Shown here one piece after another: positions 1 to 7,727 of a stretch of 28,863 nt of DNA (position 1 is its first letter; each line of letters begins with the position of its first letter). The stretch lies in contig JBBRLA010000014.1 of assembly GCA_038231615.1 (NCBI GenBank), forward strand, positions 1 to 28,863, given 5' to 3'. Below the pieces are notes generated by a model, which saw only the letters and a program-made list of their open reading frames with translations, did not search any database and had not been told where the DNA came from. Position numbers and translations under genes: made by a program. Source of the stretch: JBBRLA01 sp038231615 (GTDB taxonomy: Bacteria > Myxococcota_A > Polyangia > Palsa-1104 > JAEUJZ01).

Positions 1-31
1 GCGACCCAACCCAGCTTAGGCTTTCGAGCGT

Positions 32-217
32 CTATACCGCGCGTTCAAGCTCAAACGTCAAAGCCAGGCGGGCGGTCTCATGGCGCTCCTCAAGCGCATG
101 CCGAACGTCGGCGATGACGAAGAAGGATGTGGTCTGATACGTGCCCAGGCATGCTGATCCGGTTGTCGGTGACCAGAATTCTTTGTGACCACGATGCTGA
201 ACACTCCTCTCATGCAT
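32..217 (-). pseudogene. possible frameshifted remnant of a DUF5615/PIN-like toxin
   Basis: On the minus strand one frame reads RILVTDNRISMPGHVSDHI, which resembles the core of DUF5615 (Mut7-C/PIN-like) proteins. It soon meets a stop. The neighbouring frame stays open for 61 codons and ends in LEERHETARLALTFELERAV, which could be the matching C-terminal helix. Neither frame alone makes a complete family member, so a frameshifted remnant is the simplest reading. It lies head to head with the broken toxin-antitoxin pair on the plus strand, which fits a decayed toxin-antitoxin neighbourhood. The match rests on motif memory over about 20 residues, so it is weak. A small unrelated open frame is the alternative. 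Confidence 0.22.
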
Positions 218-255
218 TATTGCGCGGCCCCACGCCGAAGAGTAAAGTTCAGTAA

Positions 256-468
256 ATGCGTGCCTTCAAGAAAAAGATCGTCCTCGACCAGGATTCGCGG
301 CCAGTAGGTGTTCTCCTGGAGTACGAGGACTGGCTTGAAATCGAGCGCATCCTCGCCCCGCTGCAAGAAAGCGAGCCCCAGGGCGATCTCTCGCGTTTCG
401 CCGGGACCTTGTCGCTCAAAGAGGATCCGCTCGCTTACCAGCAAGCTTGCCGTGACGAATGGCCGTAA
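256..468 (+). CDS. small antitoxin (VapB/Phd-like) of a type II toxin-antitoxin pair
   Basis: This is a 70-residue acidic protein. It begins with a short basic beta-rich segment (MRAFKKKIVLD) followed by PVGVLLEYEDWLEIERIL, the pattern of Phd/YefM-type and related antitoxins. It ends in the DPLAYQQACRDEWP type of tail seen in antitoxins paired with PIN-domain toxins. Such proteins bind the operator DNA and wrap the toxin with the C-terminal tail. The stop codon overlaps the start of the next frame by 10 bases, the usual coupling of antitoxin and toxin. The reading frame is complete. Its partner is truncated, so it may now be an orphan. The Shine-Dalgarno sequence is poor (AGTAAAG upstream). 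Family assignment is from sequence pattern only. Confidence 0.65.
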   Translation: MRAFKKKIVLDQDSRPVGVLLEYEDWLEIERILAPLQESEPQGDLSRFAGTLSLKEDPLAYQQACRDEWP

Positions 469-503
469 ATCGTCTCCTCGATACGAATACGGTCCTGTAC
501 TTG
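459..503 (+). pseudogene. vapC: truncated VapC/PIN-domain toxin (N-terminus only)
   Basis: The frame begins MAVNRLLDTNTVLYL, the first beta strand of PIN-domain ribonucleases with their first catalytic aspartate (Asp8, in LLDTN). After about 16 residues the similarity ends. The remaining codons, which stay open to 758, run antisense across the end of the AgmX/TonB-C gene and carry none of the later PIN acidic residues. The family is normally about 130 residues, so the toxin is inactive as it stands. The antitoxin stop overlaps its start. The end coordinate marks where the PIN-like reading is lost, not a stop codon. A deletion that brought in the 3' end of the neighbouring operon is the likely cause. 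Confidence 0.6.
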
Positions 504-626
504 GGGCCCTTGAAACTGTTAAGCACCCGCCCCGCGGAAGACATTCCACTTTGCTGCCATCCGGGCACGGCCCCTGGTCAAAGAGCGGTCCCGCCGGGTC
601 CAATCGGTAGCTCGCTCCCGGGCCGG

Positions 627-2042
627 CTAGCGGCCAATCGACTGGAACAGGAAGGGATAGCTGACCTGCACCAGGGAGGCACCCTGCGGCTGTGGGAAAG
701 ACAGGCGCTGCACTGCCAAGGAAACGCAGGTCGCCACCTGCGGGCTTTTCATCGATGACTCCTGCGTCGAGGCGGAGACCACGCGCCCGTCCTTGCCGAT
801 GAGGAACGACACCACCACCCTGCCGGAGAGTTCCGGGGAACGGGTCAGTTCCCGCTCGTAGCAGTAGCGGAATTCGTTCATCCGCGAGCGGATCACCCGG
901 CGTACGGTGTCCCGATCCAGCCCGACGCTGGTGGTCGGCGTCCCGAAGCTCAGGTCAGGGCCCTCCGGCCGGTGTCGCGGCAGGGACAGGGTCCCCGGCG
1001 GCTCGTGTAAAGGCGTGACCGGGCCGTTGCCGCAGTTGCCGCCCCGGCAGATCCGGTCGAGCTGTGTGGCCGCGATGAGGCCGCAGTCAGTGCCGACGCA
1101 GCCGCCGCCGTGGTCGGTGCCGACGATGTTCATGCCATGGGTGCCCCAGCCATCTTGATCGGCCAGTGCCACCAAGGTGGAGAGCACGTTCTGGCTGTCA
1201 TCGCCCAGGGCGCTGTGCCGCTCATCGAAGAGGGCGGCCACGCTGGCGCTGTGCTTCGTCCTGCCGAGCAGGGCGAGCAGGCTGGTGTCGCGGACCTCGG
1301 CGCGAAGGTCGTCGCCATGGCGTTGCACCGGGGCGGTGGTGCGGCTCCTCGCCACCAGGTGGCGCGGGGCCTGCATGTTTCCGGTGGTACCCGCGGGGCC
1401 GGCGGCGGGCGTGTTGCCGGCGCCGGTTTGCGCGACGGGTGGCTTCAGCTCCGGCATCACCGGGATGAAGCGCGTCCGCAGGGTCTCGTTGTCGAAACGA
1501 GAGAGGTCCTGACTGGCCAGGGCGCTCGGGTCCGGTGGGGCCAGAAGCGCCAAGCCCAGCACCACCCCATGAATGAGCAGTGAGGCACCCAGGCAGCGCT
1601 GCGAGCGCAACTGCGTCCTGCCGCGCCAGGGCAGCCGTTGCAGGGACAGCTCGGTGGCGGCGATGCTCACCAGGAGGCCGCCGAGATGCAGGGCGGCGCG
1701 GGCGCCCTCGGGCAGGGCGTAGCGGTGGCCGCCGGTGACCTGCTGGCACAGGCCCTGCTCGCGGAGTTGCGCCAGCGTGCGGCGACCGCCATCGGCCAGG
1801 GTCACCGCGCCGTCGATTCCGCTGGCGCCGTCGGGGAAGGCGACGGTCATCGCGGCCCCGTGTTCGGCCACTGCCAGGGGCAGGGCAAGGTCGTCGATCG
1901 GATAGTCCACCCCGGTCGCGCTTGCGGGGGGCCCGAAGACCAGCGACTCGCCCCGGGCGAGGTGATGGGCGCCGAGGAGGGCGCCGTCGAAATACACGAG
2001 GACCTCGAGGGTCTCCCGACCCGCTTCCAGCATGCTCTTCAT
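627..2042 (-). CDS. AgmX/TonB-C-domain envelope protein
   Basis: This 471-residue protein ends its operon. Residues 1-130 form a beta-rich soluble region of unknown function. Residues about 151-169 form one membrane segment (LGASLLIHGVVLGLALLA). Residues 170-370 are a low-complexity linker rich in Pro, Gly and Ala, presumably spanning the periplasm. Residues about 375-470 are a TonB-like C-terminal domain of the AgmX/PglI type (VRRVIRSRMNEFRYCYERE, then SGRVVVSFLIGKDGRV). Myxococcal members are linked to gliding motility and envelope transport. The ATG follows AGGTAG at suitable spacing. It lies 242 bp downstream of the second GspF gene, so it may also have its own promoter. A role coupling the secretion or pilus machine to the outer membrane is inference. 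Confidence 0.75.
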   Translation of the reverse strand: MKSMLEAGRETLEVLVYFDGALLGAHHLARGESLVFGPPASATGVDYPIDDLALPLAVAEHGAAMTVAFPDGASGIDGAVTLADGGRRTLAQLREQGLCQQVTGGHRYALPEGARAALHLGGLLVSIAATELSLQRLPWRGRTQLRSQRCLGASLLIHGVVLGLALLAPPDPSALASQDLSRFDNETLRTRFIPVMPELKPPVAQTGAGNTPAAGPAGTTGNMQAPRHLVARSRTTAPVQRHGDDLRAEVRDTSLLALLGRTKHSASVAALFDERHSALGDDSQNVLSTLVALADQDGWGTHGMNIVGTDHGGGCVGTDCGLIAATQLDRICRGGNCGNGPVTPLHEPPGTLSLPRHRPEGPDLSFGTPTTSVGLDRDTVRRVIRSRMNEFRYCYERELTRSPELSGRVVVSFLIGKDGRVVSASTQESSMKSPQVATCVSLAVQRLSFPQPQGASLVQVSYPFLFQSIGR

Positions 2043-2284
2043 GACTACCTCTGTTGTGAGAAATCGCGAGCGCCAGCGCGTGGACCAGATCTCGCGGATC
2101 GCGCGATTCGGCGGCGTCTAGCTGCCAGCGCGGCCCGCGACCGGGTTCACCGGGCGGTCCTGCGTGGCGTCTCGTTCGTGCTTATTCTGACAGCGGAAGC
2201 GGTCGCGGGTTCCAGGATTGCGAAATTTTGCTTGCGATCGGTGGAGTGATTGACTCCTGGGGCAGGGCAAGCCAGCTGGCGAGG
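2043..2284. other. gap between gspF-type gene and AgmX-like gene, no gene seen
   Basis: This 242-base stretch is longer than the other gaps of the leftward operon. No convincing open frame is present. On the minus strand there is a short imperfect hairpin (GGAGT-CAATC-ACTCC) just after the upstream gene, without a T-run. An AT-rich patch about 110 bases before the AgmX-like start could hold a weak promoter, but no clear -35/-10 pair was found. Confidence 0.4.
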
Positions 2285-3271
2285 TCAGAAGGGGCCGGTG
2301 GTGGCCTTGTCGATGGCTTCGAAGTAGCCCGAGTAGAAGCTGATCACTTGCTTGGCCACGAGGACCGCGACCAGGACGAAGATCAGCACGGGCAGCATTT
2401 TCAACAGGGTCTTGAGGTTGCGCTGCGCCTCGAAGTCGTAATACTCCGCGGCCTTGGCAAGCGCAGGGTCAAGCTTTCCGGCCCGCTCGCCAATGACCAC
2501 TCGCTGGATCAGCTCGGGAGGGAAGGCGCCCGAAGCCACCAGGCACTGCGCCAGAGGCTCGCCCCGGGAAAGGGCCAGAAGGGCAGGGGGGCAGCGCCCT
2601 TCCAGGTAGTGGTTGTCCATCGATGCCACCGCCAGCTTCAGGCCGGCGGAAAGCTCGACACCCGCGGAGATCAGGGCCGCCAGGCTGCGGCAGAAGCGGG
2701 CCAGGGCCAGCTGCGAGAGGAGTTTCCCGATCACCGGCAGGCCGAGCTTGAATCGATCGAAGGCCACCGGCGAGCGACTGAGCAGATAAAGCCCCCCGAG
2801 GACCGCCCCCACCGGCAGGGCGATCGAGGAGGCGTCGGCGACGACCTCCTTCAGGTAGGCCCAGAGCCCCTTGGTGTACCAGGTCGACGCATGGGGCAAT
2901 AGCAGCGCCGAGACCAGGAGGAACGCCGGGTAGAGCAGCTGGGCGCTCAGCTCCTTGCGGGCCTTGTAGTCGCGTTCGCAGATCTCCGACAGGTTTAGGA
3001 GGATCTTGTCCAGCTGGCCCTGGTTTTCGCCCACGCACAGGAGGGCCAGGTGCAGCGGGGGGATGTGCCGGGTGTGAAGCCGGAAGGCCTCGCCCAGGGG
3101 AACGCCCCGGGTGAGGGCGGTGCCGACGCTTTGCAGGTCGCGCCTGAGCGCCGGGTCGGTCACCTGCATGGTGGCCAGCGGTAGACCCTCCAGGATCGGC
3201 ACGCCGGCCTGTTCCAGCTGGCCGAGTTTCTCGTAAAAAACGGCCAGCTCCTGGGTGCGCGCGGTGGACAT
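2285..3271 (-). CDS. type II secretion/type IV pilus inner-membrane platform protein (GspF family), short copy
   Basis: This 328-residue polytopic membrane protein has two GspF repeats. The first is at about 1-105 (ELAVFYEKLGQLEQAGVPILEGL, then LALLCVGENQGQLDKIL). The second is at about 185-290 (LALARFCRSLAALISAGVELSAGL, then VVIGERAGKLDPAL). Membrane segments lie near 110-130, 145-160 and the C-terminus. GspF/PilC proteins form the platform turned by the GspE/PilB ATPase. It lacks the 60-80-residue N-terminal cytosolic lead of typical 400-residue GspF proteins and starts almost at the first repeat. It begins 10 bases after the stop of the other GspF gene with no obvious Shine-Dalgarno sequence, so translational coupling is likely. 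It is clearly diverged from its neighbour, not a recent duplicate. Confidence 0.88.
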   Translation of the reverse strand: MSTARTQELAVFYEKLGQLEQAGVPILEGLPLATMQVTDPALRRDLQSVGTALTRGVPLGEAFRLHTRHIPPLHLALLCVGENQGQLDKILLNLSEICERDYKARKELSAQLLYPAFLLVSALLLPHASTWYTKGLWAYLKEVVADASSIALPVGAVLGGLYLLSRSPVAFDRFKLGLPVIGKLLSQLALARFCRSLAALISAGVELSAGLKLAVASMDNHYLEGRCPPALLALSRGEPLAQCLVASGAFPPELIQRVVIGERAGKLDPALAKAAEYYDFEAQRNLKTLLKMLPVLIFVLVAVLVAKQVISFYSGYFEAIDKATTGPF

Positions 3272-3281
3272 GGGGTTCGAT

Positions 3282-4439
3282 CTAGCGCGAGTTGGTGGAC
3301 AGGTCCATCAACACGCTGAAGTAGGGCAGGAAAAAGGTGAGGAAGGTGGCCAGCACGATCACGCCCATGATGATGAGCAGGAGCGGCTGCAAGAGGACCA
3401 TCAGGCGATCGATGATGCGAATGAGTTCAGAGCGCATGGAGACGCTGAGGTGCCCGAGCATCTGCTCCAGCCTGCCGGACTCCTCGCCCACGGCCAGCAT
3501 GTCTCGGACCCGGTTGGGGAACTCCCGGTAGTGCGAGAGCGGCGCCACCATGCTCTTGCCTTGCTCGACGCTCTTGTGCATCTCGTCCACGGCCTGGGAC
3601 AGATAGGCGTTGCCCATCGAACCCTTGGCCAGGTCCAGCCCCTGCATCAGGTTCACCCCGCTCTTCAGCAGAAGGTGCATGATGTTCACAAAGCGCGTGA
3701 GTTCGGCCAGGAGCATCAATCTGCCCAGGATGGGCACATGGCCCAGCATGCGGTCGAAGGCCAGCGGGTTCCTCCGTCTGAACTGATAGATGAGGAAGAT
3801 CGGCGCCGCCACCAGGAACAGGACCACCGGCAGCCCGTAGACCGAGCGCAGGAAGTCGCTGGCAGCATACACCAGGGCCGCCCCGCCTTCGATCTTTGCC
3901 TTGCTCCTGCCGGCCATCTGATTCATGTAGGAGCCAAAGGTCGGCACCACGAAGATCAACAACAGGGAGATCACTCCCACGAACATGATGATGAGCAACA
4001 TCGGGTAGGACAAGGCCTGCCACAGCTTGTCGCGGATCTCGCCGTCCTGCTCCCACAGGTCGGCCAGATACCCCAGGCCATCGGAGAGCTTGCCGGTGGC
4101 CTCTGCCGCGCGGACCACGTTCAGGGTCACGCCGTCGAAGTACCAGGGGTGCCGCGCCATCGACTGCCATAGGGCGGCGCCGGTCTCGACCTGGATCGCG
4201 ATCTGCTCGATGGTGGAGGCCAGGTGCTTGTTGGCGGTGTTGGTCGACAAAAGCCGCAGTGCGCGGTGCAGCGGGTAATCGGCAGCGATGAGTACGCTGA
4301 ACTCGCGCAGCGAGTTTCCCACTTCGGTGCGCGTCGCCCGCGCGAGCAAGCTCGGGCGCTGCGGCGAGGAGTCCCGGGTGTCGGGCTGGTTTGCCTTGAG
4401 CTGCTCTCGGATCTGTTCTTTGAAGGCGTCCGTTGACAT
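3282..4439 (-). CDS. type II secretion/type IV pilus inner-membrane platform protein (GspF family), long copy
   Basis: This 385-residue protein has the standard GspF/PilC plan. A cytosolic N-terminus is followed by repeat one (SLREFSVLIAADYPLHRAL, later VVRAAEATGKLSDGL), a membrane hairpin (MLLIIMFVGVISLLLIFVVP), repeat two (ELTRFVNIMHLLLKSGVNLM, later MLAVGEESGRLEQML) and a last membrane segment (PLLLIIMGVIVLATFLTFFLP). It acts as the membrane platform that links the cytoplasmic ATPase to filament assembly. The ATG follows AAGGAG with six bases between. It lies 50 bases downstream of the ATPase and directly before the second GspF gene, so the order is ATPase, GspF long, GspF short. Two platform subunits beside one ATPase are unusual and may form a heteromeric platform. 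Confidence 0.9.
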   Translation of the reverse strand: MSTDAFKEQIREQLKANQPDTRDSSPQRPSLLARATRTEVGNSLREFSVLIAADYPLHRALRLLSTNTANKHLASTIEQIAIQVETGAALWQSMARHPWYFDGVTLNVVRAAEATGKLSDGLGYLADLWEQDGEIRDKLWQALSYPMLLIIMFVGVISLLLIFVVPTFGSYMNQMAGRSKAKIEGGAALVYAASDFLRSVYGLPVVLFLVAAPIFLIYQFRRRNPLAFDRMLGHVPILGRLMLLAELTRFVNIMHLLLKSGVNLMQGLDLAKGSMGNAYLSQAVDEMHKSVEQGKSMVAPLSHYREFPNRVRDMLAVGEESGRLEQMLGHLSVSMRSELIRIIDRLMVLLQPLLLIIMGVIVLATFLTFFLPYFSVLMDLSTNSR

Positions 4440-4489
4440 GTTCTGCTCCTTGTTCGCCTCCGGCGGCCCCGGGACGAGACCGGAAAACT

Positions 4490-6877
4490 CTAGAATCTGA
4501 GGACCCGATGGAATTCTTCGATGGAGGTGACCCCGTCGGCGATTTTTTGCAGTCCGTCCTGTTGCAGCGTGCGCATCCCCTGGGAGATGACGTAGGCCCG
4601 GATGTCCCGCTCGCTGGCCTCCTCCAGGATCATGTTGCGTGCGTGCTCATCGACGCGGAAGATCTCGAAGACGCCGGTGCGGCCGGTGTACCCGGTGAAA
4701 AGGCACGCCGGACAACCGGCGCCGCGGTAGGCCTGCATCCCCTCGGGCAGCTCCTTGAACCCCATGGCGACGGCGTCGGCGTGGCTGATCGACTCCTTGA
4801 CCTTGCAGTGGACGCAGATCTTGCGCAGGAGACGCTGTGCCACGACGCCGCGGAACGAGCTGGCCAGAAGGTGCGGGGCGATGTGGAAGTTGCGCATCGC
4901 GGTCACCGCCCCGGTGGCGTCGTTGGCGTGCAGGGTCGAATAGACCATGAGGCCGGTCATGCTGGCCCGTACCGAGATCCGCGCGGTCTCCTCATCGCGG
5001 ATCTCGCCGATGAGGATGACGTCGGGGTCCTGGCGCAAAAGGGCCCGCAGGCCCTGGACGAAGTCCAATCCCAGGGCGTAGTTGACCTCGACGTGGTTGG
5101 CCCCCTCCAGGGTGAATTCGATGGGGTCTTCGATGCTCATCACGTGGCGCTGGGCACGGTCCACCTCGCTCAGGCAGGAGTAGAGCGTGGTGGTCTTGCC
5201 GCTGCCCACTGGGCCGGTCGCCAGGATCATGCCGAAGGGCAGGGTGGCGATGTCGCGCAAGACGGCCAGCTCGCTTTGCCACAGGCCAAGCTGGTCCAGG
5301 CGCATGCTGATGCGTCCGGTGTTGGCGATGCGCAGGCCGATCTTCTCGCCGCCTCGCGCCGGCACGGTGGCCACGCGCAAGTCGTGCTCGGAGCCGAGGA
5401 TGGTGGTGTGGATGTGACCGTCCTGTGGGCGGCGCCGCTCGGTCACGTCCAGGTCGGCCATGACCTTCAGCCGCGCGACGAACTCCAGGTATTCGTCCCC
5501 GGTCAGGCGCAGGGCCTCGTGACAGATGCCGTCGATGCGGAAGCGGATGCGGGCGCCTTTGTCAGCGGGCTCGATGTGGATGTCGGTGGCCCTGGACTCG
5601 ATGGCGAACTGGAGCACTTGCTGGACCCGCTCGACCGCGGAGCCCTTTTGCAACTCCGGGAACAGAAGCTGCGACGAGGAGGTCTTGCCCGGCGAGTTCG
5701 CCGAGTCCACGGAGGTTGGGCGCGCAGAAGTGGCGGAGGCCGAGGCCGCAATGGGCGTGCCCGCGGCGCGGGTGCTGGTGCGTGCGGGCGTGGGGGCCCG
5801 CGAAGGCGAGACGGTGGAGGCGGGCACGGGCACCTCGATCAGGGTGCCGGCGGAGGGTGCCTTCGGCGCATCGCCGGCGGGCGCGTCGGGGCCCAGGAGT
5901 TGTGCGCGCAGCGGATCGATCTCCTCGGGAGCGGCGAGATGTGCCTGGACCTTGCGGCCGAGTCGCTCGCCGAGCAAGGTGAGGAGCCGCTCGGAGGGGG
6001 CGTAGGGCACGGCGACGACCAGGGCCGCCCCATTGCGCCGCAGCGGGACCACCCACAGCAGGCGCGCCCAGGGCAGCGGGAAGTCGGCCAGCGCTGCCTT
6101 GGAGGGCTTGCGCCCGAGTCCGGTGGCCTTGGGCAGGCCGGTGAACTCGGCGGCGGCGTTGAGCAGGGCCGTGCCGGTCAGGTAGCCGCGCTCCTGGGCG
6201 ACCAGCAGGTAGGGCTTGTCCTCGTCGGCGGAGGTCTTGACGATCTGGGCGGCGGCGGCGGCACTGATGACGCCGCGCTGGGTCAGGAACGCCCGGAAAT
6301 CGGCGCCGTCGGAGAGCAGGGGCAGGCACAGCGGATCGGTGCGCAGGATGTCGGCCAGGGCCGCCGCCGGGACGCCTTGCGAGAAGAGGCGCTGCCACAC
6401 GGAGCCCACGCCCCGCGCCGCCACCCGGGCCCGGGCTTCGTACTCTGGGTACAGCAGCGAGAGCCGATCGATGACCACCTTTGCGCTCAATGACTCCAGG
6501 CGCGTCTCCTGCACCAGCGGGGCGATGTCGGCGACGGAAAGGGGCCGCAGGTGCTGCCGCAGCTCCTCGATGACGGCCTCGCTGATCTTTGGCACGGGCG
6601 CCTCTAGCGGAGTGTTCTTTTGCGGCGTGTCTGCGGCGGCGGCGGCTTTTGAACGCGCCTCCGCCGAGATCGGCAGATTGAAGCCGCGCTCTGCAAGCAC
6701 GACCTCGATCGGCTTGCCCCGTTGCTTGGCTTCGCGGGCCGCGTGGAAAATGATCTCATCGGCCTGCGCATCGAGCGCGCTGGTCGCTTCATCAGTGGAA
6801 TCTCCGGTGATCAGCGCCTTGACGCTCGCCATGGAGACTTCTCGATTCAGCCGTTGCCAAAGATCGCTCTTCGCCAT
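4490..6877 (-). CDS. GspE/PilB-type secretion ATPase with MshEN N-terminal domain
   Basis: This 795-residue cytoplasmic motor ATPase powers assembly of a type IV filament or type II pseudopilus. Residues 1-200 are a helical, Ala-rich lead of unknown role. Residues about 200-325 resemble an MshEN (T2SSE N-terminal) domain, a fold that in some members binds cyclic di-GMP. Residues 330-400 are a Pro/Ala/Thr linker. The catalytic part has Walker A GPVGSGKTTT near 552, an Asp-box/Walker B region (DVILIGEIRDEE) near 620, and the four-cysteine zinc motif CVHC near 687 with CPAC near 720. Typical PilB is 550-570 residues, so this one is long at the N-terminus. It is first in a leftward operon with two gspF-type genes. 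The promoter at 6922-6950 precedes it. Confidence 0.92.
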   Translation of the reverse strand: MAKSDLWQRLNREVSMASVKALITGDSTDEATSALDAQADEIIFHAAREAKQRGKPIEVVLAERGFNLPISAEARSKAAAAADTPQKNTPLEAPVPKISEAVIEELRQHLRPLSVADIAPLVQETRLESLSAKVVIDRLSLLYPEYEARARVAARGVGSVWQRLFSQGVPAAALADILRTDPLCLPLLSDGADFRAFLTQRGVISAAAAAQIVKTSADEDKPYLLVAQERGYLTGTALLNAAAEFTGLPKATGLGRKPSKAALADFPLPWARLLWVVPLRRNGAALVVAVPYAPSERLLTLLGERLGRKVQAHLAAPEEIDPLRAQLLGPDAPAGDAPKAPSAGTLIEVPVPASTVSPSRAPTPARTSTRAAGTPIAASASATSARPTSVDSANSPGKTSSSQLLFPELQKGSAVERVQQVLQFAIESRATDIHIEPADKGARIRFRIDGICHEALRLTGDEYLEFVARLKVMADLDVTERRRPQDGHIHTTILGSEHDLRVATVPARGGEKIGLRIANTGRISMRLDQLGLWQSELAVLRDIATLPFGMILATGPVGSGKTTTLYSCLSEVDRAQRHVMSIEDPIEFTLEGANHVEVNYALGLDFVQGLRALLRQDPDVILIGEIRDEETARISVRASMTGLMVYSTLHANDATGAVTAMRNFHIAPHLLASSFRGVVAQRLLRKICVHCKVKESISHADAVAMGFKELPEGMQAYRGAGCPACLFTGYTGRTGVFEIFRVDEHARNMILEEASERDIRAYVISQGMRTLQQDGLQKIADGVTSIEEFHRVLRF

Positions 6878-6921
6878 CCCAGGTGCCCTCAGAAGACAGA
6901 GTTGATGAGAGGTTCCTGGTT

Positions 6922-6950
6922 ATAGTAGAAGAAATTTTTTGTTATGTAAA
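6922..6950 (-). promoter_or_regulatory. sigma70-type promoter of the gspE-gspF-gspF operon
   Basis: On the minus strand TTTACA (6950-6945) and TACTAT (6927-6922) are separated by exactly 17 bases in an AT-rich island that contrasts with the GC-rich surroundings. The predicted start of transcription lies about 38 bases before the ATPase ATG. The position just behind the terminator of the upstream gene fits an operon promoter. No experiment supports it. Confidence 0.6.
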
Positions 6951-6951
6951 T

Positions 6952-6990
6952 GACTGAAAAAATGAACTGGAGGGGCTCGTCGGCCCCCCG
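6952..6990 (-). terminator. Rho-independent terminator of the YXWGXW gene
   Basis: On the minus strand, 24 bases after the stop codon, GGGGC-CGACGA-GCCCC forms a five-pair GC stem, extendable past one mismatch. It is followed about ten bases later by a run of six T within TTCATTTTTTC. It separates the YXWGXW gene from the promoter of the secretion operon. Confidence 0.55.
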
Positions 6991-7010
6991 GCACTCTGTA
7001 TGAGACCGCT

Positions 7011-7646
7011 TTATTTCTTGCGCCAGTGCCCGGGAATCAGGTGCCACACGAGGCCCGACTTGCGGTAGTGCCCCTGGTCCCAGATCATGTCCGCCGGCGC
7101 CGTAGCCCAGTGACCGGGGAGCCAGACGAAGTGGCCGCTTTTCCAGGTCCAGTATCCCCCGTTCCACTGGTGCTGCGGCGACGGGGGCGGCCCGGGGACC
7201 TCCAGCCGTTGCGCCGGCGGCGGGACCTTGATCATAAGATCATTCTGCGGCTTCTGCGGCGCCGAGTCGTCGGTGGAAGACTCGGCGACGCTGGTGAGGA
7301 CCCACTTGCCGGGGTAGAAGGTCCACAGGTGGCCCTGGTACGACCACTGGGATGCCAGGTACACCATGCCATCGCGGGCGGGCTCCCAGCGCCCTTTGAT
7401 CCACACGTGATGTCCCGCCTGGTATTCCCAGAAGCCCGGGAGCCAGACGTGCTTCGGCGAGGGCGCCGGCAGCTTCACGTCGGAATTATTGGTGGGCGGC
7501 CCGGCGCTGATGTGCAGAGTCGGGCCCCCCTCGATGGCCTTGGCCCCTGAAGGGGCCGCGGGGGCTGCCTGACTGGCGGGAGAGGCCAAGAGCGCGGCGG
7601 CGACGACGACGGAGCGCAGGACGCGGTGCGATCTGGGATTTTTCAT
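7011..7646 (-). CDS. secreted YXWGXW-repeat protein
   Basis: This 211-residue protein has a signal peptide (basic start, then VVVAAALLASPASQA, cleavage probably near residue 27). About four aromatic repeats of the YXWGXW type follow: HVWLPGFW with HHVWIKGRW, SQWSYQGHLWTFYPGKW, HQWNGGYWTWKSGHFVWLPGHW and WDQGHYRKSGLVWHLIPGHW. Such repeats occur in exported proteins of Proteobacteria and Myxococcota and have no assigned reaction. A surface or periplasmic binding role is only a guess. It has its own terminator downstream. Upstream, TATACT lies nine bases before the ATG with no Shine-Dalgarno sequence, so the transcript may be leaderless. Confidence 0.8.
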   Translation of the reverse strand: MKNPRSHRVLRSVVVAAALLASPASQAAPAAPSGAKAIEGGPTLHISAGPPTNNSDVKLPAPSPKHVWLPGFWEYQAGHHVWIKGRWEPARDGMVYLASQWSYQGHLWTFYPGKWVLTSVAESSTDDSAPQKPQNDLMIKVPPPAQRLEVPGPPPSPQHQWNGGYWTWKSGHFVWLPGHWATAPADMIWDQGHYRKSGLVWHLIPGHWRKK

Positions 7647-7655
7647 AATTTTATC

Positions 7656-7684
7656 AGTATAAATAGTTACAGAAAAAATTTACA
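7656..7684 (-). promoter_or_regulatory. putative promoter of the YXWGXW gene
   Basis: On the minus strand TATACT (7661-7656) matches the -10 consensus at five of six positions. TGTAAA lies 17 bases upstream as a weak -35. Transcription would start about two bases before the ATG at 7646. Confidence 0.4.
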
Positions 7685-7727
7685 GCATGCCGTGCTCCAG
7701 CGAGGCAGCCGGTCGCTGCTTCCGGCG

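Noticed and set aside
4433..6493. 686-codon plus-strand frame antisense to the secretion ATPase
   Set aside because: It is the mirror of a GC-rich real gene: Gly/Ala/His-rich, without motifs or ribosome binding site, while the minus strand has all GspE motifs.
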